Assembly (NCBI GenBank): GCA_019636245.1
Contig: JAHBXX010000023.1
Span: 1 to 64,000, forward strand
Reading direction: 5' to 3'
From: Planctomycetota bacterium
GTDB taxonomy: Bacteria > Planctomycetota > UBA1135 > UBA2386
DNA length: 64,000 nt
Below are positions 35,515 to 44,365 of this stretch, one piece after another. Below the pieces are notes generated by a model, which worked only from the letters and a program-made list of their open reading frames with translations, was not told the DNA's origin and did not search any database. A program made the position numbers and the translations under genes. Numbering within the stretch: position 1 is the first letter of the stretch; each line of letters starts with the position of its first letter.

Positions 35515-36561
35515 ATGCCACGCCCGCTGTCGTCCGTCCTGGCTTTCCTGCTCGCGATGGCGCCGGCCGTGGCGCAGGCGGCCCGCCACGCCGTCGTCGC
35601 CGCCACGCCCGACCTCGCGGCCTTGTGCAGGCGCATCGGCGGCGAGCGCCTCGACGTCACCGCCCTGGTCGTCGGGCCGCAGGACCCGCACTACCTCGAT
35701 CCGCGGCCGACCATGCTCTACGCGCTGCAGGAGGCCGAGCTGCTGGTCGAGACGGGGCGCGACCTCGAGAGCGGGTGGCTGCCCGTGCTGGTGCGCAACA
35801 GCCGGAACGGCAGCCTGCTACCCGGCCAGCTCGGTCGCCTGGATGCCAGTCGCGCGGTGCGCGCCCTCAACGTGCCGGCGGGTGCGCTCGGTCGGCTGGC
35901 CGGCGACGTGCACCCCGGCGGCAACCCGCACTACCTGCTCGATCCGCTGTGCGGGCTCGAGGTCGCGGCGATGCTGCGCGACCGCTGCGCGGCGCTGTGG
36001 CCGGCGGAGCGGGAGGAGTTCCTGGCCCGGTTCGCCGCGTTCCGCGCCGACCTGGCGACGGCGATGGTCGGCCCCGGGCTGGCGCCGCTCTACGAGCACG
36101 ACGCCGAGCGGCTGGCGCTGGCGTTCGGCAACGGCACCCTGGTCGACATGCTGCGCGAACAGGGCGACCTCGAGCGCCTGGAGGGTTGGTTCGCGGCCAT
36201 GGCGCCGCACCGCGGCGCCCGCGTGGTGACCGACCACGACCTGTGGCCCTACTTCGCCGAACGGTTCGGGCTCAGCGTGTTCGGCTACCTCGAGCCGCGA
36301 CCCGGGGTGACGCCGACGACGGCGCACCTGGAGCAGCTCGCCGCGCGCATGCGGCAGGCGGACGTCCGGGTGATCCTCACCGCGACCTACTTCCCGCGGC
36401 AGCACGCGACGGCGCTGCAGCAGGCGACCGGGGCCCGGATCGTGGCGATGGCGCACCAGCCGGGCGCCCGCCCGGGCACCGACGACTACGTCGACTGCAT
36501 CGGCCACAACGTGCGCGTGCTCGCGGCGGCGCTGGCAGCGCCGCCGAAGGCCGGCGATTGA
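35515..36561 (+). CDS. znuA: ZnuA-like metal ABC transporter substrate-binding protein
   Basis: 348 residues with a signal peptide to AVAQ. Cluster A-I landmarks are LVVGPQDPHYLDPRP (metal His), GGNPHYLLDP (second His), GARVVTDHDLWPYFAERFGL (third His), and YLEPRPGVTPTTAHLEQL. It lacks the long His-rich loop of enterobacterial ZnuA. It would bind Zn or Mn in the periplasm. Its stop overlaps the TTG start of the ATPase gene, so the importer genes are coupled. Confidence 0.85.
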   Translation: MPRPLSSVLAFLLAMAPAVAQAARHAVVAATPDLAALCRRIGGERLDVTALVVGPQDPHYLDPRPTMLYALQEAELLVETGRDLESGWLPVLVRNSRNGSLLPGQLGRLDASRAVRALNVPAGALGRLAGDVHPGGNPHYLLDPLCGLEVAAMLRDRCAALWPAEREEFLARFAAFRADLATAMVGPGLAPLYEHDAERLALAFGNGTLVDMLREQGDLERLEGWFAAMAPHRGARVVTDHDLWPYFAERFGLSVFGYLEPRPGVTPTTAHLEQLAARMRQADVRVILTATYFPRQHATALQQATGARIVAMAHQPGARPGTDDYVDCIGHNVRVLAAALAAPPKAGD

Positions 36562-37259
36562 GCGATCCGCCCCCGCTGCTGGCCGCCCGCCGGCTCGCCT
36601 GCGGCCGCCGGCGCGTGCTGCTGCGCGACGTCGACCTCGAGGTGCGGCCGGGCGAGGCGTGGTTCGTGCTCGGCGGCAATGGCGCCGGCAAGTCGACGCT
36701 GCTGCTGACGCTGCTCGGCGTGCTGCGGCCGCTGGCCGGCGAGGCGCTGCCGCCCGTGGGCGGCGACCGTGCGGCGCTGGGCTACGTGCCCCAGGAACCG
36801 CGCGGTGGTCTGGCGCTGCCCTGCACGGTCGCCGAGCTGCTCGCGGCGGCGTTGCCCGATCGGCTGCCGGGCGCGGAGGTCGTGGCCAGGGTCGCCGCGG
36901 CGCTGGCGGCGCTGGGCATCGGCGGGCTGTCCGACCGCGACCTGCGGCACCTGTCGGTGGGCGAGCGGCGGCGGGCGTTCGTCGCCCGTGCGTTGGCCCG
37001 GCAGCCGCGCCTGCTGGCGCTCGACGAACCGGCGGCGAACCTCGATCGCGGCGCGGCGCGGGCCCTGGCCGCCGACCTCGATCGGCTGCGCCGCGAACGC
37101 GGCCTGGCCGTGGTGCACGTCGCCCACGACCTCGACCTGGCCCGCCGCTTCGCGACCCATGCCGCGTGGGTCGACGCGGGGCGGGTCGTCGCCGGCCCGG
37201 CGGACGGGATCCTGGGCCGCGCCGACCTGGCGCTGGCGTGCGGCGAGGAGCGGCGGTGA
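36558..37259 (+). CDS. znuC: Metal ABC transporter ATP-binding protein
   Basis: 233 residues from TTG 36558 (TTGA overlap with znuA). ABC motifs: Walker A GGNGAGKSTL, Q-loop YVPQEP, signature HLSVGERRR, Walker B LLALDEPAANLD, and the switch His in VHVAHDLDLA. It powers the ZnuACB-type importer. The stop overlaps the permease start (GTGA). Confidence 0.88.
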   Translation: MSDPPPLLAARRLACGRRRVLLRDVDLEVRPGEAWFVLGGNGAGKSTLLLTLLGVLRPLAGEALPPVGGDRAALGYVPQEPRGGLALPCTVAELLAAALPDRLPGAEVVARVAAALAALGIGGLSDRDLRHLSVGERRRAFVARALARQPRLLALDEPAANLDRGAARALAADLDRLRRERGLAVVHVAHDLDLARRFATHAAWVDAGRVVAGPADGILGRADLALACGEERR

Positions 37260-38113
37260 ACGCGAACCTGCCGGGCGACTGGTGGCCCGACTGGGCGCTC
37301 TTCGGCGACGCGATCGGGACCGCGTTGCTGCTGGCGGCCGTGCTGCCGCCGCTCGGCGCGCTGATGCTGCTGCGCCAGCAGGTGTTCGTCACCGCCGCGA
37401 TCGGCCAGGCGGCCGGCGGCGGCATCGCCCTGGTGCTGGCGTTGGGGCTGGCGTCGCCGCATGGCCACGGGGACGGCGAGGGACGCTGGATCCTGGTCGG
37501 CGCCGCGCTGCTGGCCGCGATCGTGCCGGCCGTGCTGGCGCTGCGGACGGCGCCCGGCCTGGGCTCGACCCTCGAGGCGCGCAGCGCGTGCATGTTCCTC
37601 CTGGCCGGCGCCGGCGCGATGCTGCTGCTCGCCAACGACCCGCACGGCGCGATGGCGCTGCAGCGCTCGTTCCTGTCGTCGGTGCTGGCCGCCGACCGGC
37701 ACGACGTCGTCCTGGCGGCCGCCGCGCTGGTGGCGCTGGCGGCGCTGCTGTGGCGGCGGTCGCGCCGCGTGCTGGCCTGGGCGATCGACCCCGCGGCGGC
37801 CGCCGTGCACGGCGTGCCGGTGGGGCGTTACGACGCGGTCGGCGGCATGCTGTTCGGCGCGGTGGTCGGCCACGCGATCACCTCGGTGGGCCTCGCCTTC
37901 ACCTTCGGCGCCGCGGTGCTGCCGGTGCTGGCGGCGCGCGAACGCTGCCGCACGCTGCGCAGCACCCTCTTGGCGGCGCCGGTCGTCGGCGCCGTCGGCG
38001 CCGCGGCGGGCTGCGTGCTGGCGCACCGCTTCGACCTGCCGCCCGGCCAGGTGGCGGTGGCGCTGTGGGCCGCGCTGGCGCTGCTGGCGCGGGCCTGCCG
38101 CCGGCGGGGCTGA
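37256..38113 (+). CDS. znuB: Metal ABC transporter permease, ZnuB/MntB family
   Basis: 285 residues, about eight membrane helices from GTG 37256. Family features are LRQQVFVTAAIGQAAGGGIAL near the start and LAWAIDPAAAAVHGVPVGRYDA before AITSVGLAFTFGAAVLPVLAA. A HGHGDGEG loop lies near residue 65. It forms the membrane channel for the znuA/znuC partners. It ends 1 nt from the convergent KDPG aldolase gene. Confidence 0.88.
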   Translation: MNANLPGDWWPDWALFGDAIGTALLLAAVLPPLGALMLLRQQVFVTAAIGQAAGGGIALVLALGLASPHGHGDGEGRWILVGAALLAAIVPAVLALRTAPGLGSTLEARSACMFLLAGAGAMLLLANDPHGAMALQRSFLSSVLAADRHDVVLAAAALVALAALLWRRSRRVLAWAIDPAAAAVHGVPVGRYDAVGGMLFGAVVGHAITSVGLAFTFGAAVLPVLAARERCRTLRSTLLAAPVVGAVGAAAGCVLAHRFDLPPGQVAVALWAALALLARACRRRG

Positions 38114-38114
38114 C

Positions 38115-38765
38115 TCAGGCCGCCGGGGCCGTCGCGCGCACGCGGGCCACGAGGCGGGCGGCCCGGGCGCGGATCGCATCGAACCGCCGCAGCCGCAGAT
38201 CCTCGGGGTCGAACAGCGAGGCGACGAAGCCGAGGCCGAAGGCGCCGGCCTCGAACCACGCGCCGATGTTGTCCTCGCTGACGCCGCTGGTCGGGAACAC
38301 GCGCAGGAAGGGCATCGGGCCGCGCACGGCGCGCAGGAAGTCCGGCCCGTGCGGTGGCGCCGGGAACAGCTTGACGAGGTCGGCGCCGGCGCGGTGGGCA
38401 GTCATCATCTCGGTCGGCGTGAAGGTGCCCGGCACCGACACGAGGTCGTGCTGGCGGCAGAAGGTGATCACCTGCGGGTCGGTGACCGGCGACACCAGGA
38501 AGCGCGCCCCGGCCGCCATCGCCTCCTTCGCGTCGTCGACCGACAGCACGGTGCCGGCGCCGACGAGCAGCCCGTGGCGTTCGGCCAGCGCGCTGATGTG
38601 TTCGAGGCAGTCCGGCGTCGTCATCGTCACCTCGACGATGCGGAAGCCGCCGCCGATCGCCGCCTCGAGCGCCGGCCGCACGAGATCGCGTTCGCTGGTG
38701 CGCAGGATCGCCGAACAGCGGTACTGGGCGAACGCCGACAGCACGGCGGAGCGGGTCACGGTCAT
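38115..38765 (-). CDS. eda: KDPG/KHG aldolase (2-keto-3-deoxy-6-phosphogluconate aldolase)
   Basis: 216 residues, TIM barrel. It shows RIVEVTMTTPDCLEHI (catalytic Glu), GAGTVLSVDDAKEAMAAGARFLVSP, VPGTFTPTEMMTAHRAGADLVKLFPA with the Schiff-base Lys, and PTSGVSEDNIGAW. It splits KDPG into pyruvate and glyceraldehyde-3-phosphate (Entner-Doudoroff) or acts on related sugar acids. No edd lies beside it. From 38766 to 38931 nothing is seen. Confidence 0.93.
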   Translation of the reverse strand: MTVTRSAVLSAFAQYRCSAILRTSERDLVRPALEAAIGGGFRIVEVTMTTPDCLEHISALAERHGLLVGAGTVLSVDDAKEAMAAGARFLVSPVTDPQVITFCRQHDLVSVPGTFTPTEMMTAHRAGADLVKLFPAPPHGPDFLRAVRGPMPFLRVFPTSGVSEDNIGAWFEAGAFGLGFVASLFDPEDLRLRRFDAIRARAARLVARVRATAPAA

Positions 38766-38931
38766 GGTCGGCTCGCGGCGGAGGGGAGCGGGCACGGCGG
38801 AGGACGCGTCACGCGTCGCCGGGGAGCATACGCGGGGAAGGACCCGCGACCAGCGCGGAGCCGGACGCGCTCGGCGTGCCGGTTGCCTGTCGCCGCCGGA
38901 CCCGGCCGGGCTGGCGGCGGCGTCTGGCGGC

Positions 38932-39852
38932 TCACGGCGCCGGGCCGGCGTCCTCGTGCAGCCGACCCTGCGGGTGCGCGCGGTCGTAGACGTCGCGCAG
39001 TCGGCCGATCGACACGTGGGTGTAGATCTCGGTGGTGACCAGCCGCGCATGACCGAGCAGTTCCTGCACGGTGCGCAGGTCGGCGCCGCGGTCGAGCAGG
39101 TGGGTGGCGAACGAGTGCCGCAGGCCGTGCGGCGTCAGGCTGGTCGGCAGCCCCGCCGCCTTGGCCCGGTCGACCACGGTCTGGAACACCCAGCGCGCGC
39201 TGAGCGGCCGGCCGAAGCGGTTCAGCCACAGGGTGCCCGGGTCGAGGCGGCGCGCGGCGGCCAGCAGGCGGCGGCGGGCGGGCAGCCAGGCGGCGATCGC
39301 CTCGCGCGCGGGCCGGCCGAGCAGCGCGAGGCGTTCCTTCTGCCCCTTGCCGAGCACGCGCACGAAGCCCTCGTCGAGGTCGAGGTCCGCGAGCTTCATG
39401 CCGGCGCACTCGCTGACGCGGCAACCCGACGAGTAGAGGGTCTCGAGGATCGCCCGGTCGCGCTGGCCTTGCGGCGTCTCGTCGAACGGCTGCGCGAGCA
39501 GCTGGTCGATCTGGGCGGTGGTGAGGAAGCGCGGCACGCGGCGCGGCGCCTTCGGCCCCTTCAGCAGGCGCGCCGGATCCTGGGCGATCGCTCCGGTCTC
39601 GCGCAGCCAGGCGAACAGGCCGCGCAGGCTCGCCAGCTTGCGCTGCACGGACGTCGCCACGAGTCCCTGCTGCTCGAGTTCGACCAGGTAGCGGCGCAGG
39701 TCGGTCCGCGCGGTCTGCGGCAGCGGGCGTTCCTGGGCGCCGAGCCAGCTGGCGAAGGCGCGCAGGTCGCCGCGGTAGGCGCGCAGCGTCGCCGCGCTCT
39801 TGCGGCGTTCGGCGCGCAGCCAGTCCAGGTAGCGGTCGACGAGGTCGGTCAC
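38932..39852 (-). CDS. xerC: Tyrosine recombinase, XerC/XerD type
   Basis: 306 residues from GTG 39852; an ATG at 39879 would add nine residues. The N-terminal SAM-like DNA-binding domain (LRAERRKSAATLRAYRGDLRAFASWL) precedes the catalytic domain. Arg is in SSGCRVSECAGM, Lys in LGKGQKERL, HGLRHSFATHLL, LGHARLVTTEIYTHV with the nucleophile Tyr. Full length and a clean C-terminus favour a housekeeping Xer that resolves chromosome dimers. No mobile-element genes are nearby. Confidence 0.88.
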   Translation of the reverse strand: MTDLVDRYLDWLRAERRKSAATLRAYRGDLRAFASWLGAQERPLPQTARTDLRRYLVELEQQGLVATSVQRKLASLRGLFAWLRETGAIAQDPARLLKGPKAPRRVPRFLTTAQIDQLLAQPFDETPQGQRDRAILETLYSSGCRVSECAGMKLADLDLDEGFVRVLGKGQKERLALLGRPAREAIAAWLPARRRLLAAARRLDPGTLWLNRFGRPLSARWVFQTVVDRAKAAGLPTSLTPHGLRHSFATHLLDRGADLRTVQELLGHARLVTTEIYTHVSIGRLRDVYDRAHPQGRLHEDAGPAP

Positions 39853-39896
39853 GTTGCAACGACGGCACCAGGGTGGCACAGTGCCGCGCCGTTTTC

Positions 39897-40823
39897 ATGC
39901 CCTACCGCGGCGAGGTCTGCGCGTTGCTGACCGCCCTGTGCTGGACGGGCAGCAGCACGTCGTTCGCGTTCGCGAGCCGCGCCGCGGGCGGCCTGGCCGC
40001 CAACCAGTTCCGTCTGTTCGCGGCGGTGCCGGTGCTGGTGCTGCTGGCGGCGGTGCTGACGGGGCAGTGGTGGCCGCACCACATCGGCGACCAGCGCGTG
40101 CTGCTGCTGGCGGCGTCCGGGCTGGTGGGGCTGGTGCTCGGCGACATCGGCTTCTTCCACGCGCTGGCGACGATCGGGCCGCGCGTCAGCTCGGTGGTGA
40201 TGTCGGCGTGGCCGGCGTTCGCGGTGGCGATCGAGGCCGTGCGCGGGCACCCGACGACGGGCTGGGTGGTGCTCGGGATCGCGGTGACGGTGAGCGGCGT
40301 CACGCTGGTGCTGCTGCGCAGCCGCGAGGGCTCGGCGTGGAATCCGGGCCTGACGCCAAGGCAGTGGGGCCTGGGCCTCGCCGGCGCCCTGGTCGGCGCC
40401 GTCGGGCAGGCCGGCGGGGTGGTGCTGGCCCGCGCGGCGATGGCCGCGGGCCCCGACCTGCCGGACGGCGTCGACCCGCTGCAGGCCACCGTCGTGCGCA
40501 TGCTGGCCGCGACGGTCGGCGTGCAGTGCGTGGCGATCGGGCACCGCCGGCCGTTGGCGTGCACGGCCGTGTTCGGCAGCCGGCGGACGGTCGGCGCCGC
40601 CCTGCTCGGCGCGGTGTTCGGGCCGGTGCTCGGCGTGTGGCTGTCGATGGAGGCGACCAGGCACGCGGCCGACGTCGGCGTGGCGGCCAGCCTGATGGCG
40701 ACGACGCCGATCTTCCTGATGCCGCTCGCCGCGCTGCTCTACGGCGCGCGCATCGGCTGGCTCGGACTCGTGGGCACGCTGCTGGCCGTCGGTGGCGCGG
40801 CGCTGCTGTTCCTGACGCGGTGA
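39897..40823 (+). CDS. EamA-family (DMT) transporter
   Basis: 308 residues with ten predicted membrane helices in two repeats, the EamA pattern: ALCWTGSSTSFAFASRAAGG at the start, SVVMSAWPAFAVAIEAVRG at the end of the first repeat, and ATRHAADVGVAASLMATTPIFLMPLAALLYG in the second. ATG 39897 is preferred over 39873. It is divergent from xerC with a 44-nt gap. The substrate is unknown. Confidence 0.85.
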   Translation: MPYRGEVCALLTALCWTGSSTSFAFASRAAGGLAANQFRLFAAVPVLVLLAAVLTGQWWPHHIGDQRVLLLAASGLVGLVLGDIGFFHALATIGPRVSSVVMSAWPAFAVAIEAVRGHPTTGWVVLGIAVTVSGVTLVLLRSREGSAWNPGLTPRQWGLGLAGALVGAVGQAGGVVLARAAMAAGPDLPDGVDPLQATVVRMLAATVGVQCVAIGHRRPLACTAVFGSRRTVGAALLGAVFGPVLGVWLSMEATRHAADVGVAASLMATTPIFLMPLAALLYGARIGWLGLVGTLLAVGGAALLFLTR

Positions 40824-40842
40824 ACCGGCCGTGGCGCCGGCG

Positions 40843-41910
40843 TCACAAGGCCGCCAGCAGAGCGCCGAGGCGTTCGGGGCCGTGGTCGCCCATGTGGCCG
40901 ATGCGGAACGCCTTGCCCTTGAGGTCGCCGTAGCCCTTGTCGAGCTTGAAGCCGGCGCCGAGAGCGCGCCTGGCCAGCGCCTCGACGTCGCCGCCGAGGG
41001 CGTCGATGCAGCTGACCGTCGGCGATCGCGCCGCGGCGTCGGCGACGAACGGGCGCAGTCCGCTCGCCGACGCCCAGGCCAGCGTCTGGTCGCGCAGGGC
41101 GAGGTGCCGGCGCCAGCGCTGCGGCAGGCCTTCGGCGGCGATGCGTTCGAGCTGCCGTTGCAGCGCGTAGACCAGCGGCACGCACGGCGTGGCCAGCGTC
41201 TTGCCCTCGTTGGTGTCGGCCATGGCGCGCGGCAGGTCGAGCAGGAAGCCGCGCTCCTCGACCGTCGCCGCGCGCGCCAGCGCCCGCTGGCTCACGGCGT
41301 AGGTGCAGAGGCCCGGCGGCAGCGCCAGGCACTTCTGCGTGCCGGCGAACGCGAAGTCGAGGCCCCAGTCGTCGAAGCGCAGTTCGGCGCCGCCCAGGCT
41401 GGTGACGACGTCGACCAGGACGAGCGCCTCGGGCGCCTGCTCGCGCACGGCGGCGGCCAGGTCGCGCAGCGGCTCGATCACGCCGGTCGCGGTCTCGTTG
41501 TGGGTGATGGCGACCGCGTGCACCGGCGGGCCGGCGCGCAGCCGTTCGCGCAGCGCGGCCGGGGCATGGGCCCGACCGGGGGGGACGGGCAGCGCTTCGG
41601 CCTCGCGGCCGCACAGCCGCGCGATCTCGTGCCAGCGCTTGCTGAACGCGCCGCAGACCAGGTGCAGCGTGCGGCCGCCGCGCGGCACCAGGTTGCGGAT
41701 GCCGGCCTCCATCAGCGCGGTCGCCGGGCAGGTCTCGAACGCCGTCGCCTGCGCGGTCAGGTAGAGGTCGCGCAGCCGTCGGCAGACGTCCTGCACCACG
41801 GCGGTGAACTTCGGATCGCGATGGCCGACGAGTGGCATCGCCATGATCTGCCGCAGCTCCTCGTCGACCTCGGTCGGACCGGGGATGAACAGCACGGGGT
41901 GGTCACCCAT
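40843..41910 (-). CDS. Class V aminotransferase, likely phosphoserine aminotransferase role
   Basis: 355 residues. PLP-fold type I, class V landmarks: FIPGPTEVDEELRQIMAMPLVGHRDPKF, TCPATALMEAGIRNLV, VAITHNETATGVIEPL, LVDVVTSLGGAELRFDDWGLDFAFAGTQKCLALPPGL (PLP Lys in the TQKC block), and GHMGDHG near the end. It is of the alanine-glyoxylate/serine-pyruvate type, not classical SerC. It follows serA and serB on the same strand, so it most likely makes phosphoserine from 3-phosphohydroxypyruvate. Confidence 0.82.
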   Translation of the reverse strand: MGDHPVLFIPGPTEVDEELRQIMAMPLVGHRDPKFTAVVQDVCRRLRDLYLTAQATAFETCPATALMEAGIRNLVPRGGRTLHLVCGAFSKRWHEIARLCGREAEALPVPPGRAHAPAALRERLRAGPPVHAVAITHNETATGVIEPLRDLAAAVREQAPEALVLVDVVTSLGGAELRFDDWGLDFAFAGTQKCLALPPGLCTYAVSQRALARAATVEERGFLLDLPRAMADTNEGKTLATPCVPLVYALQRQLERIAAEGLPQRWRRHLALRDQTLAWASASGLRPFVADAAARSPTVSCIDALGGDVEALARRALGAGFKLDKGYGDLKGKAFRIGHMGDHGPERLGALLAAL

Positions 41911-41920
41911 GCGCGCAGCA

Positions 41921-42709
41921 TCATGCTTCGGCGGCCGAAAGCAACCGGGCGAAGCGCGCCTGGCCGGCGAGCGCCGCGCGTTCCGCCGGCGTGGTGACGT
42001 GGCGCAGCACGGGCGCGAGGCTCGGGGTGGCGACGAAGGCGGCCGCCCGGTCGCGCACCGCGGGCCGGGTGACGACGCCGCCGAAGCCGACGAACAGGTC
42101 CGCGGTGCCCTGCGTCTCGAGGTCGGTGACGCCGTCGCCGACGAAGGCGACCGGCCGCTGGGCGGCGGGCAGCCGCCCGAGCACTTCGATCTTGCCGCCG
42201 TTGCGCCACAGCGGCGAGCTGCGGTCGAAGTCGACGTAGCGGCCGTGGTCGTCGAACAGGAGCGGCACCGCGTGCACGTTGGCCGCCGGGATGCCGAGGT
42301 GACGGGCGACGTGCTGCACCGGCACCAGCAGGCCGCCGCTGACGATGCCGACCTGCTTGCCGAGCGCCTGCAGCGCCGCGACGAGCGCCTCGGCGTCCGG
42401 CACCAGCCGCGCCGTGTAGAGTTCGCCGATGCGGTCGAGCTGCGGGCGGCGCGGCGCCAGCAGGCGCAGCCTGGTCTCGTAGACCTCGGCCAGCGGCCGC
42501 GTGCCCTCCATCGCCTGGTTGGTCAGGTCGGCGACCTCGGCGCGCAGGGTCGGCGGTGCGAAGGCCAGCAGCTCGTCGACGCCCTCGATCGCCGAGAGCG
42601 TGGAGTCGCAGTCGAAGTAGACGGCGGCGAAGGGCGGTGGCACGGGCGCAGGATAGCCGGGCGGCCGGGGCATGGCAGCGAGGGCGCGGGCGACGTGCGC
42701 TGCGGTCAC
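41921..42709 (-). CDS. serB: SerB-like HAD phosphoserine phosphatase
   Basis: 262 residues from a GTG overlapping the serA stop (GTGA). HAD motif I is YFDCDSTLS (normally DxDST), motif II lies in VGIVSGGLL, and motif III/IV in NGGKIEVL with VAFVGDGVTDLE. It removes phosphate from phosphoserine. Its first 25 residues are an extra tail before the domain; ATG at residue 13 is possible. The aminotransferase starts 10 nt downstream. Confidence 0.82.
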   Translation of the reverse strand: MTAAHVARALAAMPRPPGYPAPVPPPFAAVYFDCDSTLSAIEGVDELLAFAPPTLRAEVADLTNQAMEGTRPLAEVYETRLRLLAPRRPQLDRIGELYTARLVPDAEALVAALQALGKQVGIVSGGLLVPVQHVARHLGIPAANVHAVPLLFDDHGRYVDFDRSSPLWRNGGKIEVLGRLPAAQRPVAFVGDGVTDLETQGTADLFVGFGGVVTRPAVRDRAAAFVATPSLAPVLRHVTTPAERAALAGQARFARLLSAAEA

Positions 42710-44295
42710 ACGACCAGGACGGCGCGTTCGATCGCCGGGATCGCGCGCACCGTCGCGAGCTGCGCCTCGCTCGGCGGGCGGTCGAGGTTCAGCACGCCGA
42801 GGGCGGCTTCGGCCGGCGCGTCGGCCGGGCGCGGCCGCGCGCCGATCTGCATGCGGGTGATGTTGATGCCGGCGTCGCCGAGCACGGTGCCGAGGCGGCC
42901 GACGACGCCGGGCCGGTCCTGGTGGAAGGTCACCAGCATCGGGCCCTCGGGGATGGCATCGAGCACGTAGCCGTCGAGTTCGACCAGGCGGCCGTGGCGA
43001 TGACCGAGCACGGTGCCGGTCGCGAAGTGCCGCTGCTCGCCGAGCACCGCCTCGACCCGCAGCAGCGACATGAAGTCGCGCTTCATCGTCGAGGCCTCGC
43101 AGTGCACGCGCACGTTGCGTTCGCGGGCGATGCGCTCGGCGTTGACCGGGGTGAGGGTGCCGGCGACCGAGGGGCGCAGCGCGCCGATCAGCATCGCCAC
43201 GGTCAGCGCCCGGTGCGCCGAGCCGGGGATGCCGCCCTGCAGCGACAGCCGCAGCGACTGCAGCGGCCCGGGGAAGGCCTGCACCAGGAAGGTCGCCAGG
43301 TCGCGCGCCAGGTCGAGGTAGGCGCCGACCTGGGCCGCGTCGGCCGGCGACAGGCGGGGCACGTTGACGCCGTTCAGCACGATGCCCTTCTGCACCGCCA
43401 GCGCCACCTGGCGCGCCATCTCGACCGAGACGTTGTGCCTGGCCTCGTGGGTGCTGGCGCCGAGGTGCGGCGTCAGCACGAGGTTGGGCGCGTGCCGCAG
43501 CGGGCTGTCCGCCGGCAGCGGCTCGCGCTCGTAGACGTCGAGCGCCGCTCCGGCGAGCTGGCCCTGCTGCAGGGCCTCGGCCAGCGCGGCCTCGTCGACG
43601 ATGCCGCCGCGGGCGGCGTGCACCAGGCGGGCGCCGCGCTTCATCGCCTGGAGGCGGTCGCGCGACAGCAGGTGGCGCGTGTCGTCGCCGAGCGGCACGT
43701 GCACGGTGACGAAGTCGGAGGTCGCCAGCAGCTCGTCGAGGTCGAGCATGCGCACGCCGTCCGGGGCGTGCTGCTGGCCGACGAACGGATCGTAGGCGGC
43801 GATCGTCATGCCGAAGGCGCGGGCGCGTTCGGCGACGACGCGGCCGATGCGGCCGAGCCCCAGCACGCCGAGCTGCTTGCCGAACAGTTCGACGCCGGTG
43901 AACTTCGCCTTCTCCCAGTTGCCGGCCCGCAGCGAGGCGTCGGCGGCCGGGATGCAGCGGGCGAGGCTCAGCAGCAGCGCCAGCGCGTGTTCTCCCGTGG
44001 TGACGGCGCCGGCCTCCGGGGTGTTCATCACGGCGATGCCGCGCCGGGTGGCGGCGTCGACGTCGATGTTGTCGACGCCGATGCCGGCGCGGCCGATCAG
44101 GGCCAGGTTGTCGGCGAGCTCGAGGCTCCGGGCGGTCACCTGGGTCGCCGAGCGCACGACGAGCGCGTGGAACGGCGGCAGGGTCTCGCGCAGCGTCGCC
44201 TCGTCCATGCCCTTGCGCACGGTCACCTCGCCGGCGGCGCGCAGCAGCGCGAGTCCTTCTTCGGCCAGATCGTCGGCGACCAGGATCCTCGTCAT
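42706..44295 (-). CDS. serA: D-3-phosphoglycerate dehydrogenase, long form with ACT domain
   Basis: 529 residues. The catalytic/NAD half shows IGRAGIGVDNIDVDAATRRGIAVMNTP, LGVLGLGRIGRVVAERARAFGM, VHAARGGIVDEAAL, and NLVLTPHLGASTHEA with the catalytic His. The C-terminal part is an ASB-like domain and an ACT domain (MLVTFHQDRPGVVGRLGTVLGDAGINI), probably for serine feedback. It starts the serine operon on the minus strand. Confidence 0.95.
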   Translation of the reverse strand: MTRILVADDLAEEGLALLRAAGEVTVRKGMDEATLRETLPPFHALVVRSATQVTARSLELADNLALIGRAGIGVDNIDVDAATRRGIAVMNTPEAGAVTTGEHALALLLSLARCIPAADASLRAGNWEKAKFTGVELFGKQLGVLGLGRIGRVVAERARAFGMTIAAYDPFVGQQHAPDGVRMLDLDELLATSDFVTVHVPLGDDTRHLLSRDRLQAMKRGARLVHAARGGIVDEAALAEALQQGQLAGAALDVYEREPLPADSPLRHAPNLVLTPHLGASTHEARHNVSVEMARQVALAVQKGIVLNGVNVPRLSPADAAQVGAYLDLARDLATFLVQAFPGPLQSLRLSLQGGIPGSAHRALTVAMLIGALRPSVAGTLTPVNAERIARERNVRVHCEASTMKRDFMSLLRVEAVLGEQRHFATGTVLGHRHGRLVELDGYVLDAIPEGPMLVTFHQDRPGVVGRLGTVLGDAGINITRMQIGARPRPADAPAEAALGVLNLDRPPSEAQLATVRAIPAIERAVLVV

Positions 44296-44365
44296 CGGCG
44301 CAACCCTACCGGCGGCCGCGGGGGTTCTCCACGCCGCGGGCGGGTCGGCGGCCGGGTCCCGCCCG

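Noticed and set aside
38932..39852. The tyrosine recombinase as a marker of an integrated element
   Set aside because: It is a full-length XerC/D-like protein among housekeeping genes, with no phage or transposon genes or flanking repeats nearby.
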